A stretch of DNA of 46,119 nucleotides from Teredinibacter waterburyi (GCF_001922985.1 NZ_MRUH01000095.1:1-46119); one strand, 5' to 3'; positions 9,431 to 18,678 are shown, counted from the stretch's first letter. The notes: a model not told the origin generated them from the sequence alone. Numbers and translations: made by a program.

Positions 9431-9685
9431 GCGTTATACATCGAACAGCAAAAAGGGTACAATTGAGGAGTTCGGTGCCAAAGCGTGGGTTCGAGCTCAC
9501 AAGTGGTAGTCAGTTGTACACAATGTAAAAAGTTGGCTGGTTTAAATCCTACTTCCGTGCTAAAACTGTATTCAGTTAGTATTGGAAGGTAATCTGGATT
9601 GGTTAAGATAACCGGCTGCGGAAGGTACCTATAACAGATTAAATTCCGCTGCAGTAAGCAGGATGAATTTAAGGAGATAAGTTAG
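9431..9685 (+). promoter_or_regulatory. csrA leader with repeated GGA motifs
   Basis: The 255-base gap before csrA has GGA triplets at 9584, 9596, 9620, 9661 and 9673, the last within the ribosome binding site AAGGAG (9671-9676). CsrA/RsmA proteins bind GGA in hairpin loops, and several csrA mRNAs are self-repressed in this way. Binding here is inferred from the motifs only. No promoter could be assigned with confidence. Confidence 0.4.
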
Positions 9686-9880
9686 ATGTTGATTTTGACC
9701 CGCCGTATTGGTGAGACATTAATGGTTGGTGACGAAGTTACCGTTACCGTTCTTGGTGTTAAGGGGAATCAGGTTCGAATTGGTGTTAATGCGCCAAAAG
9801 AGATTGCTGTACACAGAGAAGAGATTTATCAGCGTATTCAACGCGAGAAACAAGAGCAGTCTGAACCAGGCAACAGCTAG
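9686..9880 (+). CDS. csrA: Carbon storage regulator CsrA/RsmA
   Basis: This 64-aa RNA-binding protein starts [16 protein letters not shown], the family hallmark, and contains the [27 protein letters not shown] core with the conserved R44 region needed for RNA binding. It forms a swapped dimer that binds GGA sites in mRNA leaders and controls carbon flux, motility and biofilm formation. A strong AAGGAG ribosome binding site lies 9 bases before the ATG. An intrinsic terminator (9904-9939) and tRNA-Ser follow, as in many gammaproteobacteria. Confidence 0.98.
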   Translation: MLILTRRIGETLMVGDEVTVTVLGVKGNQVRIGVNAPKEIAVHREEIYQRIQREKQEQSEPGNS

Positions 9881-9903
9881 CTACTGCGGGCTTCGTCAGC
9901 CTC

Positions 9904-9939
9904 AAAACCAAAGTGATTCGACATACTTTGGTTTTTTTT
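9904..9939 (+). terminator. Intrinsic terminator of csrA
   Basis: The stem AACCAAAGT/ACTTTGGTT around a 10-nt loop is followed by a run of eight T residues (TTTTTTTT), 24 bases after the csrA stop. Confidence 0.88.
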
Positions 9940-10094
9940 AATAAATTTTCGCTCTAACCCTTTGATTTTTTTTGATGTATTGCTATTATCGCGTCCCCCG
10001 AGCAGAGAGCTGCAAAGGGAGATCAAAGAGCTGGTTGAATAAGTGATTGATCGTTAGGTTGCCAATTGTAGTAACGGTAACTTACAAGTTTTTC

Positions 10095-10186
<92 letters not shown>

Positions 10187-10190
10187 ATTC

Positions 10191-10222
10191 AAAAAAACCC
10201 CGCCTAGAGCGGGGTTTTTTTG
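10191..10222 (+). terminator. Intrinsic terminator after tRNA-Ser
   Basis: The stem CCCCGC/GCGGGG with a short loop CTAGA, flanked by seven A and seven T residues, lies 6 bases after the tRNA. The A/T flanks make it potentially bidirectional. Confidence 0.92.
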
Positions 10223-10461
10223 TTTCTGCTGTTTTTTCTGTTTAGTATGGATACTCAGCCGATTTCGTCGGATGGGACATATAAAACGGGATATACGCTT
10301 AAAGCTACTCTTCCAAAGACGCTAAACTGAATTATCAGCACTTAAACATCTGATTTTAAAAGGATGTCAGGTATTTGTCGGGTGCATGTCTGGTTAATGT
10401 CGTAGTAATGACGTGGTTCGTCCAGCAATTTCATCTTCTAATTAGTCGGGAAAGCACAGCA

Positions 10462-11274
10462 ATGGCAAAAAGCATGATAAGGGAACTTAGGTTGGAGCGA
10501 GCTTGGTCTCAGGAGCAGTTGGCTGAGGTTGCAGGGGTCAGTATTCGCACCGTTCAGCGTGCAGAAAATGGCACAGTTCCAGGGCTAGAAACCTTAAAAG
10601 CTTTAGCTGCAGTGTTTGAAATGGACGTTGAGTCGTTGCGGAAAGTAGCTTTTGCTACAAGCGCGCAAGAGGCCTCAGCTGACAACGACAATCAGCAAGC
10701 TGAAACAGAGGAATTCTCTATGAATACGGAACAGGCAGAATCTATATCGAACGGTGCTCTAGATTCAGAATACCTTCGCCCAAACACTCCTGCAGCAAAA
10801 GCCGAGTTCTTGCGCTTTAGCGCTCACCTACTCTTGGTGTTGGTAACGCTGGTCATTATCAATTGGGCGTCGACCCCTGATTTTTGGTGGGCTAAGTGGC
10901 CTGCATTGGGTATTGCTTTGGCAATCTTGTGGCGTGCGGGCGATGCATTTGGCATAACGCCTAGAGAGCCATCACATGAATACCGAGGAACACGCTCTCC
11001 TATAGATACGCTACAGACCATAGGCGATGCTTTTGACGGCAGTTGCTCTGATAAGATTAAAGCGGCTCAGAACGCCGACCAGAGCGCAGAAGATGTGAAG
11101 CGTGAGTTCTATAGGTTTGCGATACAGATGGGCTTAACCCTAGTAACCTTGGTCGTGATCAATGTTGCGTCGTCGCCTGAGTATCTGTGGGTGAAATGGC
11201 CCGCGATTGGAATTGTTCTTGCTGTGGCCTGGCGCGCTGCTGACACCTTTGGGTTAAATCAACCTCGACGCTAG
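10462..11274 (+). CDS. HTH (XRE/Cro-type) protein with two 2TM domains
   Basis: This 270-aa protein starts with an XRE-type helix-turn-helix (about residues 4-60; RELRLERAWSQEQLAEVAG, then S-I-R-T-V-Q-R-A-E-N-G). An acidic, Gln-rich linker follows, then two copies of a two-helix membrane domain at about 116-163 and 215-262. Both copies share the pattern EF-RF, LVTLV-IN-ASxP, W-KWPAxGI and WRAxD-FG, so they are an internal duplication. The start at 10462 follows GGGAAAG; an upstream in-frame ATG at 10375 would add a 29-residue unrelated stretch. It is presumably a membrane-anchored DNA-binding regulator, but ligand and targets are unknown. It is convergent with jetD (38 bases between stops) and lies in the accessory block. 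Confidence 0.8.
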   Translation: MAKSMIRELRLERAWSQEQLAEVAGVSIRTVQRAENGTVPGLETLKALAAVFEMDVESLRKVAFATSAQEASADNDNQQAETEEFSMNTEQAESISNGALDSEYLRPNTPAAKAEFLRFSAHLLLVLVTLVIINWASTPDFWWAKWPALGIALAILWRAGDAFGITPREPSHEYRGTRSPIDTLQTIGDAFDGSCSDKIKAAQNADQSAEDVKREFYRFAIQMGLTLVTLVVINVASSPEYLWVKWPAIGIVLAVAWRAADTFGLNQPRR

Positions 11275-11281
11275 CTCGACA

Positions 11282-11298
11282 GCGCGCAGCTAGCGCGC
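11282..11298. terminator. Small GC hairpin between the convergent HTH and jetD genes
   Basis: GCGCGC-AGCTA-GCGCGC forms a 6-bp GC-only stem between the two stop codons (11274 and 11313). There is no T-run on either strand, so termination is uncertain. Confidence 0.35.
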
Positions 11299-11312
11299 CA
11301 ATAGTCTGAGCG

Positions 11313-12497
11313 TTAAAGGATGACGCGCAGTTCAGACATCAAAATCGCTTCCTGATCCAAGAACTGCCGTGAGCGGCGAATTTCGGGGAGCAGCTCTAGG
11401 TCGGCGAAATCACAGCCGACCTCGTCTGGATCCTTCTGGCGCTCTTTCCCCGCCGCAGTATAGTTGTGGCCCTTGCCGTCGCGAATCCTGTCTAGCATCG
11501 GCAGGTATCCCGCCTTCCAAGCTTCTGTATGAGGGAAGACCTCACGTAAGGCTTTAAGAATACTGAAGCCAGCAAAATCCATATCTCCCCAGAACCGAGG
11601 TTTGATGTGGGACTCCAAATCAGGGTTGAACCACCAGTCCTCAAAGGTTTCTAGTGCCTCAGTTTCATGGGAGTCGCTGTGATAGCTAAAGGCTACGTTG
11701 CCGGCGTTGCGGATACGGCTCGCGCTGCCTCGAAAGCCGCCGCTGTATACGAGAGTAAGGCCGGGAACATCGCGTTTTATAAGTGCTAAGAAGGTGTCTT
11801 GGTTTTCAACAAACAGTACCCGTTCGATTCGATCGGAAAGATGCACTGCCATCAAAATAGGCCGTGGGGCTAGGTTGTAGCTGGAGCTTGGGAATATTGC
11901 TCGGACCAGGTCTTCTCGGTGATCGAGAAACTTGGAGTCTCCCCAAAAGCAGCGTGCCGAGAGTTGTCTAAGGCTTATAGGTCGCTGCAGCTCATCGCCA
12001 ATGCGGGAAAAGCCCTTTACGATAACTTCCGCGCCTATGTCGCCAGCACGAAACAGCGTTTCACTTAAGGTTTGGCCGCCATCTTCAAATTTACTGGCTA
12101 ATTTGGCTACGGTGTTCTGCCAGACTAGCGCATAGGGGTCGATAGCGGGGCGGTTGAGCCAATCGCGCACCAGATCCTCTTTGTCTGGATTAAAGTAAAC
12201 TTGGGCGTTTTCGTAGGGTTCTTGGCCGGGTCGGTCGCGAGTGAGGCGAATCGAGATGATGTGGAATTCTTTGTCAAGCGCCTTTACCAGTGCCCAGAGA
12301 TACTTAACATCTTCGGTTTGAAAATTGAACAGTTCGGGGACAGTCTTCTTGGTTAGCTTCAGGGAAGGCTTGGTGCCATTTTCTGCCTTAGTAATGAACG
12401 TATCGAGGAGTTGCATGATCATCGGCTCCTCGTCCAGCCAGCGCGGTCTGGTTTCACTCATTGGGGGTTTCTCCATGCCTCGGGGTGAATTAGCCAT
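11313..12497 (-). CDS. jetD: Wadjet subunit JetD/MksG, Toprim-like nuclease
   Basis: This 394-aa protein fits JetD (DUF3322/DUF2220 type): an N-terminal arm region (about 1-200) and a C-terminal Toprim-like nuclease domain. The metal-binding acidic residues expected for the fold are visible: E231 in LFVENQDTFL, and D305 and D307 in FWGDMDFAGFSI. The end ELLPEIRRSRQFLDQEAIL is also typical. In studied Wadjet systems, JetD cleaves closed circular DNA after loop extrusion by JetABC. It is the last gene of the jet operon, 99 bases after jetC, so it may have separate translation control. ATG at 12497 gives MANSPRGMEKPP; an in-frame ATG at 12461 (MSETRPRW) is an alternative. The segment between E231 and GDMD seems longer than in typical JetD. 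Confidence 0.88.
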   Translation of the reverse strand: MANSPRGMEKPPMSETRPRWLDEEPMIMQLLDTFITKAENGTKPSLKLTKKTVPELFNFQTEDVKYLWALVKALDKEFHIISIRLTRDRPGQEPYENAQVYFNPDKEDLVRDWLNRPAIDPYALVWQNTVAKLASKFEDGGQTLSETLFRAGDIGAEVIVKGFSRIGDELQRPISLRQLSARCFWGDSKFLDHREDLVRAIFPSSSYNLAPRPILMAVHLSDRIERVLFVENQDTFLALIKRDVPGLTLVYSGGFRGSASRIRNAGNVAFSYHSDSHETEALETFEDWWFNPDLESHIKPRFWGDMDFAGFSILKALREVFPHTEAWKAGYLPMLDRIRDGKGHNYTAAGKERQKDPDEVGCDFADLELLPEIRRSRQFLDQEAILMSELRVIL

Positions 12498-12596
12498 TTT
12501 GGCCTATGCTACAACCCGAACTCCCTTCCTGTATAGCCAAGGCTAAGACTATTTTTCTATCCCCGAGATGTTTTAAGCCCAATCGCTAAGCGCGCC

Positions 12597-15500
12597 TCAG
12601 GTGTCGATGGCATCCATAAAATCGAGCATGCCTTGGTGTCGTACAAGTTTGCGATGATTCGCCCAGAGCGCTTTTATTTTCTCCTGATTGCATGCTTTTC
12701 GATCAACGAGTACCCGAGTTTTCAGCTCGCCAATGGCCGTCGCTGTTGGGCATTTACTGAATACAAACTGATTGCTAATTAAATCCATAAATGGGCCAGA
12801 CTTACTTGTCGGCATAATGAATACCAATTGCAAACCAAGTGTTTCAGTTAGGTAGTTAATAACTTCGCGGGAACGCGTTTCGTCCATTTTAGAAAAGGCT
12901 TCATCGACAAGAACCATGCGTAGGTGTGCGCTGCCCTCGTTAAACCTAAAGGCTGATGTTACCGCGGCCGAGCGAATAATATAGGCGGGCGTCTCTAATT
13001 GGCCGCCCGAGCCCGTGCCGTATTGGCTTAGGGCAATCGGGGCTTTGCCTTCGGGCTCTTTATAGATTTCGTAGTGGCGGTAATGACGGTAGTCACTAAT
13101 GCGGCCGAGTTCGCGCAACGCGACTTGCTCGTCTTTATCAAGCAGCATGGCCAACATTTTATCGCGTACATTGCAGGCGCTGTCGGACAGTTCGGCATCG
13201 AATAAGCTTGCTCCGTCACCCAGATTGGGTAAGTCGATAACCTCTTTAAAAAATCGCCAATACTCTCGGTATTCTGGCACCCATTCGTAACCAAAATAAA
13301 ATCGTTCGCGATCGGCGCCGAAGCGATGACTTTCCAGTTCGCGATTAAGATCGTCGAGGATGCGCTTGCCGTCGCTAATCGCCTGATAAATGGAGTGGCA
13401 TAAATTGGTTACGAAGGCGGTGTTAAAGCTATCTTTTAGGGCTAATAGTTTGTCGTATTTACTGATCAGAACGTTATTTTTTAAGCGGTTGTGAATTAAA
13501 TCAGCCTCAGACGTTAATTTAACAATACGCTGAAAAAAGTCTTCGCCGTGGCGCTCACCAAAACCGGTATCGTAGACGATAGCATCGTGTTGATTGCAGT
13601 GTTGGTTGTGCGCGAGGATGGTTTGGTAGAGTTCTCGTTCGATTTTTTCTAAGCGGCCGCTGAGGGTTTGTACTTCGTCTTCGAAATTAAAATCGCTGGC
13701 ATTGGCGGCGCGAGTGTCGGCCGTTTGCAAGGCTTGACTGCTGTCAAAGTCGAGATGGATATTGGCGATATTTTCAATATTGCGCTCTTCGGCTTCCTGA
13801 CTTTGTTGGAACACCTCCACAGCATCGGCTAGTTCTTTGACTTTGCGGCTGTACTGACGTTCTCGCTCCTGTAAGCGACCTACTTCTTTGCCTAGCTCAC
13901 GGTTTTGTTCTTCTTGTTCTTTATAGGAAGACTTTAGCTGCTGAAGCTGTTGCTCTAGTTGTTCGAAATCACTTAGGTCAATACGGGCCAGCGCGGATTC
14001 TGCCGCTTGAGATTCGCGGTGTAAGCGCAGCATGGCTTGAATAACGTCACTGCATACAACAGGTTTAATCGATTCGATTAGTTCGAATGCGCGAGCGACG
14101 TATTGGTAATCTTGTTCGACGTTATTGGCTTCAATAGTGAGCTGTTCGCATTCGCGCTGCTTTGCCTTGAGAGCGCGTTCGCGGGCGTTTTGGCCGAACA
14201 CAAGTTCACTGTCGTCGAGGTCGCAACGCCACATACTATAGTTGCCAGAGGCTAAGCCTTCGGGGGTTAAACCACGAGCGGTGTTGCGCAATACTTCGGC
14301 GCTTTCGACTCGCAACACGCTACCGTAGGATGCACGTAAATAAAACTCGGCGGTTTTGTGGCTGAATTCCATTACGCCGAGGATCGATTCGCGCGCGAGG
14401 CTAAGGCGGTCGGAGTCGCGGCTAGCCTTACCGCCTTGAATTACGCGGGCGCGGCTGCGGCGTGCGTCGGGCAGGTTGCGAACAATGCGAATGGCTTCCG
14501 CTTCGTACTCGGGCTCGACCATTATGGAAAAGCGTGCACCGCCAATATAGCCTTCGATAGCCATCTGCCAGCGTTCATCGATAACTTCTATATAATCACA
14601 CAGCACACGCGGGTCGGCTTCGGGGCAGGATTTGTTAATGGCCTGTAGCGCAGTTTCTACATAGGCTGGATAGCTGACTTTGCGGCTTTCTAGCAGGGTA
14701 ATTTCACGCTGTTTTTGTTGCAGCTTTTGTAGGCCGTCTTGGCGTTTGCGCAAATGGTTGTTTAACTGCTGAGCGACTTGATCTCGAATTGATGCATTAC
14801 TATTGGTCTGATTTGCTGCGTGAAAAAATTCTGCCCAGCGGCGGTGCTGAATTTCTGAACTCAACACTTGATCAAGATAGTTTTCCAGAGGGGCGATATC
14901 GATCCAATCGGTCCCGAGTAATTGTGTTAAATCGATGCCGCCATCGTTAACCGAAGCCGCAACGGTTTTAGCCAGCGTGCGAAACTCTTTTGCGTCTAGC
15001 GCTGGAATGCTCGCGCCGAGTGAACACTGCGCTAATACTTTGACTAGCGCTTGGCTGTTTTGTGCATTGCGACTCAGCTGTTGATCCTGCTCTAGTAGTG
15101 GCCGAGCTTTCTCGACTAGCTCACGATTGTTTTTGGCAATCAAGCTTTCGAGCTGATCTTTATCTTGTAAGGCTTGAATACCTTGGCGCTGCGCTTCTAG
15201 GGCAATGCGTTGTTCGTGAATTTGACTGCGACGTTGCTCACAAATATCAATTCGATTTTCCGTTTCAGCTATCGCTTCTAAGGTCGCTTTTTGCTCCGTT
15301 TTGGCCGATATGTAATTTTTTTGGTTCAACTGTACGCGACGTGAAGCTTCCGTGTAGCGCGCCACACTGCGTTCTATCCAAGTATCAATGTAGGTCTGCG
15401 AGCCCTCTTTGGCGCGAGCGAGGATGGTAATAGAGTCGCGGATCGCTCGGGTGTCAGATTCCATTTGATGAATAGTTTTCATCAAATCGGAGACGTTGCG

Positions 15501-16241
15501 AATGGCATCGCCGAGATCTTTTGGCTCCATAATTTCGCGTGCGACGAACTCATTAATACTTTTAACGGGCTTGTACGCCATAAAGTTGGAGAAGGTGCGC
15601 GCTGCATGCTTGGCTTCGCGATCGGATACTGCATCGCGGCGACCGCGCAATGCGCCGTAAAGACGCCGTAAGTAAGCGCCTTTTTTATCGTAAACTTCAA
15701 CGTTTTTTGAACCGAACTCTTTTTTTAATAGTGTGCTAATCGAGTCGAGTGGAACAATATGCTTGCCGTCGGGATAGCTGCGTACAAAGTGAGATAAGCT
15801 CAACTGCTCGCCCGGCAAAATAATAAACGTTAATTCATCGAGTCGCGCTTGTTTCTGGTTGCCTGCGGTGTCGACGTGCGCGCGCATGCACATTACCGCC
15901 GTAAAAGCCTCTGCGCTTTCGCCTTGGGTTGGATGAAATATACCGGCGACATAACCGTCGCTTGGTTGCGGGCGCGCATAGCTACCATCATCGCAACCAA
16001 GTACATAGGAGGCGAGGGTGCGGACTTGTTTTCCGCCTCGACCTTTCTGAGTCGTTTCGTCTTGGCCGGGGTTATAGTTAAATAAATTTTCGTAAGCGGC
16101 AGTCATTAAACTTTGAATGGCGTCGGCAGCAGTCGTTTTTCCTGAGCCATTACCGCCGGAAAATAAATTGATTGGGCCGAATTCGAATTCGAGGTGGGGG
16201 ATATTTCCCCAGTTCACAAATATGCCTTTTTTTAGCAGCAT
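12597..16241 (-). CDS. jetC: Wadjet subunit JetC/MksB, SMC-like ATPase
   Basis: This 1,214-aa SMC/MukB-like ATPase has Walker A GNGSGKTT at about 30-37, a long first coiled coil (about 290-400 and 490-520), a hinge-like globular region (about 530-660), a second coiled coil (about 690-860), an ABC signature variant GTGSGGQ (about 1075-1081) and Walker B LVDEAF with D1113 and E1114. The head and hinge sequences resemble COG4913/MksB rather than chromosomal MukB or SMC. In Wadjet, JetC dimers hydrolyse ATP to extrude DNA loops and to sense plasmid-sized circles. Its ATG overlaps the jetB stop by one base (TAATG), implying translational coupling. It is intact, with no frameshift. Confidence 0.93.
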   Translation of the reverse strand: MLLKKGIFVNWGNIPHLEFEFGPINLFSGGNGSGKTTAADAIQSLMTAAYENLFNYNPGQDETTQKGRGGKQVRTLASYVLGCDDGSYARPQPSDGYVAGIFHPTQGESAEAFTAVMCMRAHVDTAGNQKQARLDELTFIILPGEQLSLSHFVRSYPDGKHIVPLDSISTLLKKEFGSKNVEVYDKKGAYLRRLYGALRGRRDAVSDREAKHAARTFSNFMAYKPVKSINEFVAREIMEPKDLGDAIRNVSDLMKTIHQMESDTRAIRDSITILARAKEGSQTYIDTWIERSVARYTEASRRVQLNQKNYISAKTEQKATLEAIAETENRIDICEQRRSQIHEQRIALEAQRQGIQALQDKDQLESLIAKNNRELVEKARPLLEQDQQLSRNAQNSQALVKVLAQCSLGASIPALDAKEFRTLAKTVAASVNDGGIDLTQLLGTDWIDIAPLENYLDQVLSSEIQHRRWAEFFHAANQTNSNASIRDQVAQQLNNHLRKRQDGLQKLQQKQREITLLESRKVSYPAYVETALQAINKSCPEADPRVLCDYIEVIDERWQMAIEGYIGGARFSIMVEPEYEAEAIRIVRNLPDARRSRARVIQGGKASRDSDRLSLARESILGVMEFSHKTAEFYLRASYGSVLRVESAEVLRNTARGLTPEGLASGNYSMWRCDLDDSELVFGQNARERALKAKQRECEQLTIEANNVEQDYQYVARAFELIESIKPVVCSDVIQAMLRLHRESQAAESALARIDLSDFEQLEQQLQQLKSSYKEQEEQNRELGKEVGRLQERERQYSRKVKELADAVEVFQQSQEAEERNIENIANIHLDFDSSQALQTADTRAANASDFNFEDEVQTLSGRLEKIERELYQTILAHNQHCNQHDAIVYDTGFGERHGEDFFQRIVKLTSEADLIHNRLKNNVLISKYDKLLALKDSFNTAFVTNLCHSIYQAISDGKRILDDLNRELESHRFGADRERFYFGYEWVPEYREYWRFFKEVIDLPNLGDGASLFDAELSDSACNVRDKMLAMLLDKDEQVALRELGRISDYRHYRHYEIYKEPEGKAPIALSQYGTGSGGQLETPAYIIRSAAVTSAFRFNEGSAHLRMVLVDEAFSKMDETRSREVINYLTETLGLQLVFIMPTSKSGPFMDLISNQFVFSKCPTATAIGELKTRVLVDRKACNQEKIKALWANHRKLVRHQGMLDFMDAIDT

Positions 16242-16984
16242 TATTCTTTCCCTCGGTTAAATAAGCTCGCGGCCGAGTCAAGTTGGGATGCGTCCTTATC
16301 AAGATCTAAATCGTTGTTGTTATCTTGCAGTGAATCTTCCGCTGCAGAGTGTAATGGCTGGTCACCGAGTAGGGCGTTGAGTACGTCGTCGCTTACGAAG
16401 CTGGTGATTGCCGGTTGAATGCTAATCCAGCTTTCTTGGCTGTCGAAATCGTCGTCGATGTTCAGTTGTATGAGGCGCAGTTGTCGCAACCGGCGAAATA
16501 AATTTTTGCGCTCTATCTGGCCTTCTGGAAGGCTGCGTTTTAGCAGGTGGTTCATAGCGATGGCTAAGGCTTCTAGGGATAACATCACTCGGCCTTTGTC
16601 GTCTACTTGACCTTCGCGCAGTGCTTTTTCGTATTCTGCGCGCAACACCAAAATAACGGCGACTTCCTGTTGGCTGGGGCGAGCGCGAAAGCCGCTATTA
16701 AAAGGCGAGTGCTGCTCGTCGATTAATCCGGGCACTGTGGCACCGGGCGGGTAGATTCGCACGAAAGCAAATTGACGGTCGTGTTGTATGCGTACACCAA
16801 TAACGGAAAGATAGGATTCGATGGCTTCTTGGCAGAGCAAGTAACGGTCGTAGAGGCCCGCTTCAATTTGGCTTTCGTCTCGACTGATTACGCCGTAATC
16901 CAAGAGGCGTACCAGTATGTCTGAATACTCGTCACGACTGACCCCGGTAGGCTCTAATATTTTTTCAATAAAACTGTCTATCAT
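16241..16984 (-). CDS. jetB: Wadjet subunit JetB/MksE (MukE-like)
   Basis: This 247-aa protein resembles the DUF4194/MksE family of MukE-like winged-helix subunits: a central block reads [16 protein letters not shown], then [10 protein letters not shown], and a second winged-helix region [12 protein letters not shown]...[12 protein letters not shown]. The C-terminal 35 residues are acidic, polar and likely disordered. In condensin complexes this subunit binds the kleisin and regulates ATPase engagement and DNA binding. Its ATG overlaps the jetA stop by 4 bases (ATGA) and its stop overlaps the jetC start by 1 base, so A, B and C are one tightly coupled operon. Confidence 0.88.
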   Translation of the reverse strand: MIDSFIEKILEPTGVSRDEYSDILVRLLDYGVISRDESQIEAGLYDRYLLCQEAIESYLSVIGVRIQHDRQFAFVRIYPPGATVPGLIDEQHSPFNSGFRARPSQQEVAVILVLRAEYEKALREGQVDDKGRVMLSLEALAIAMNHLLKRSLPEGQIERKNLFRRLRQLRLIQLNIDDDFDSQESWISIQPAITSFVSDDVLNALLGDQPLHSAAEDSLQDNNNDLDLDKDASQLDSAASLFNRGKE

Positions 16985-18471
16985 TTATCGGCTTCTGTGC
17001 TTACAGCAATTGTTTGCGGTACAGGCGTTCCGGTTTGCGGAGCGTCTGAAATAAGTTCAATGGTAAATTCGTCGGGCGAGGTGAAGTAATCTGACGAAAG
17101 TTCACGCTCGCTGTACTCAACCTTAAAGTAAAAACCGTCGCGATTAATATTACTGGAGCCAACCTCAATAGCGTGGGCCATGGCGAGCAAATCTTGGGCG
17201 CTGTCGATGGGGAGTTGGCTAGTAGAAATTCGTTGGCCGTCGCGTAGCGATTTTACGACGTAGTTGCGCAAGCTTTGATTGTTAATGTTAAACGCTTGGT
17301 CGAGGAGTTGTTGGATGATAATTTCACGCTGAGCGCTGCTGTCTAGCGCTTGCGCTTCTTGTACTGCAGTGTTTACGGCTTGTGCGGTTTTTCGCTCTTG
17401 CAGGCGAATATGGCCAGGGTCTACCAATTGTAAGCGCATACTTGCCATGATATCGGCTGCCGCGTTTAGCCGTAGCTTGTAGTCTTTGTCATCGAGGTTT
17501 TGCAAGTTGTTGCACACTTGCAATAGGTCAGTATTTTTTTGGCTGGTAAGATAACTTAACTGGCGAATAATAATGTCGGCACGTTTAGTAAAGCTATGCA
17601 GTGCGCGGCGCAGCGCGGGTAACATAATGTCAGCGGCATTACCCATACGCCGTTCGATGGTATCCAGAATTAACCAAAGTACAGATTGGCCTGGCGTAAC
17701 AAGCTCGGGAAATCGACGGCGTAAGTCTTGTTCAATCTCGCGTTTACTTTCGGTTTTTTTATGGCGAATTTTAGCAATGGCTTTTTGAATTCTATTGCGA
17801 TGTTTTTCTACGCTATCGGCGGACAGGCGCACCGAAACATCGGGCTGGAAACGTTTTTCCATGAATTCAAAAAATTGATCGCTAGCCTGTTGTACAAGCT
17901 GCTGAGATTCAACTTCGCGCACTAGTTCGCGCTTGCGTTCTTCCAACTCGGCAATGATGTCGGTGAAGTCGGTGATGATGCGCTCGGAACAATCGAAGGC
18001 GTCGATCAAATCGTAAGTATCGCCGCGATTAATAAAGGCTTCGAGTGCGTTCAAGGTATTGCGTGTGTTGCGATGGCGGGTTCGAATTTGAGTACTGTCG
18101 GATTCCACCAGCGGCTGAGTGAAAAGCCGTCCCATGCGGGTAAACGGATAGGTGGTTTGCAGTGTGGCGCCATCGACTTGTTTTTCGAGCCAGCCATAGT
18201 CGAGCAACTGTTTCAGTATCCAGTTGGCTTGCTCACGGTTGTTTTTGAAGCGAGTTTGGTCTTCATCACCGTCTTCCAGCTCTAATACCGGCGCGCGTAC
18301 TAGCGCCTCTTCCAGTATTTCGATTGCCTGATCACGGGAAAGCGAATGGCCGTAGTCGGCGTTGGAGCTGTAGAGCCGCTCGTATAGGAGGCACAGGCAC
18401 TGCACCACCTGCTCACGATACTTACTGGTGAGCGGTTTGAAAAAGTGCTGACGTTCGCTGTTGAAGAACAT
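16981..18471 (-). CDS. jetA: Wadjet subunit JetA/MksF (MukF-like kleisin)
   Basis: This 496-aa protein begins [20 protein letters not shown], followed by a winged-helix region with [19 protein letters not shown], then helical repeats (about 140-400) and a C-terminal winged-helix region (about 400-470). By recollection this is closer to the DUF5716 'JetA family' than to DUF3375, so a type II/MksF-like subtype is likelier than type I; this was not tested. The subunit is the kleisin that bridges the two JetC heads. It is the first gene of the operon. The start is the first ATG, matching the family N-terminus. No Shine-Dalgarno sequence is visible; the leader is pyrimidine-rich. Confidence 0.88.
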   Translation of the reverse strand: MFFNSERQHFFKPLTSKYREQVVQCLCLLYERLYSSNADYGHSLSRDQAIEILEEALVRAPVLELEDGDEDQTRFKNNREQANWILKQLLDYGWLEKQVDGATLQTTYPFTRMGRLFTQPLVESDSTQIRTRHRNTRNTLNALEAFINRGDTYDLIDAFDCSERIITDFTDIIAELEERKRELVREVESQQLVQQASDQFFEFMEKRFQPDVSVRLSADSVEKHRNRIQKAIAKIRHKKTESKREIEQDLRRRFPELVTPGQSVLWLILDTIERRMGNAADIMLPALRRALHSFTKRADIIIRQLSYLTSQKNTDLLQVCNNLQNLDDKDYKLRLNAAADIMASMRLQLVDPGHIRLQERKTAQAVNTAVQEAQALDSSAQREIIIQQLLDQAFNINNQSLRNYVVKSLRDGQRISTSQLPIDSAQDLLAMAHAIEVGSSNINRDGFYFKVEYSERELSSDYFTSPDEFTIELISDAPQTGTPVPQTIAVSTEADK

Positions 18472-18540
18472 GGCGCTCGGCTGTGGAGGATGGGGGGAGT
18501 ATGGTAGTGGGTTTGATTAAGAGGGGGAAGGGGAGTTGCC
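18472..18540 (-). promoter_or_regulatory. Pyrimidine-rich jetA leader, G-rich on the + strand
   Basis: The + strand has G-runs at 18492-18497, 18509-18511, 18523-18527 and 18530-18533, so the jetA mRNA leader is a C/T tract without a ribosome binding site. The four G-runs could form a long-loop quadruplex on the template strand. AT-rich sequence at 18553-18570 may include the promoter, unassigned. Confidence 0.4.
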
Positions 18541-18566
18541 GCGCATTGCGAGCAAATTTTAGATAT

Positions 18567-18597
18567 AAAAAAACCCCGACCTAAGTCGAGGTTTTCT
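18567..18597 (-). terminator. Intrinsic terminator after tRNA-Arg
   Basis: Read on the minus strand, ACCTCGAC-TTAG-GTCGGGGT with one G-T pair is followed by a T-run. It lies 5 bases after the tRNA-Arg 3' end and separates the tRNA from jetA. Confidence 0.88.
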
Positions 18598-18601
18598 AGT
18601 A

Positions 18602-18678
18602 TGGCGCACTCGGGAGGATTCGAACCTCCGACCGCTCGGTTCGTAGCCGAGTACTCTATCCAGCTGAGCTACGAGTGC
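18602..18678 (-). tRNA. tRNA-Arg(ACG)
   Basis: A 77-base tRNA with encoded CCA. The acceptor GCACTCG (18678-18672) pairs with CGAGTGC (18612-18606), discriminator G. The anticodon loop CTACGAA gives anticodon ACG (plus-strand CGT at 18642-18644), which is modified to ICG and reads CGU/CGC/CGA. It lies on the opposite strand to tRNA-Ser(GCT) at 10095. Confidence 0.97.

Noticed and set aside
12597-16241. Chromosomal MukB or SbcC as identity for the large ATPase
   Set aside because: The operon partners are JetA-, JetB- and JetD-like, and a JetD nuclease is not part of MukBEF or SbcCD. The hinge and head sequences fit JetC/MksB better.
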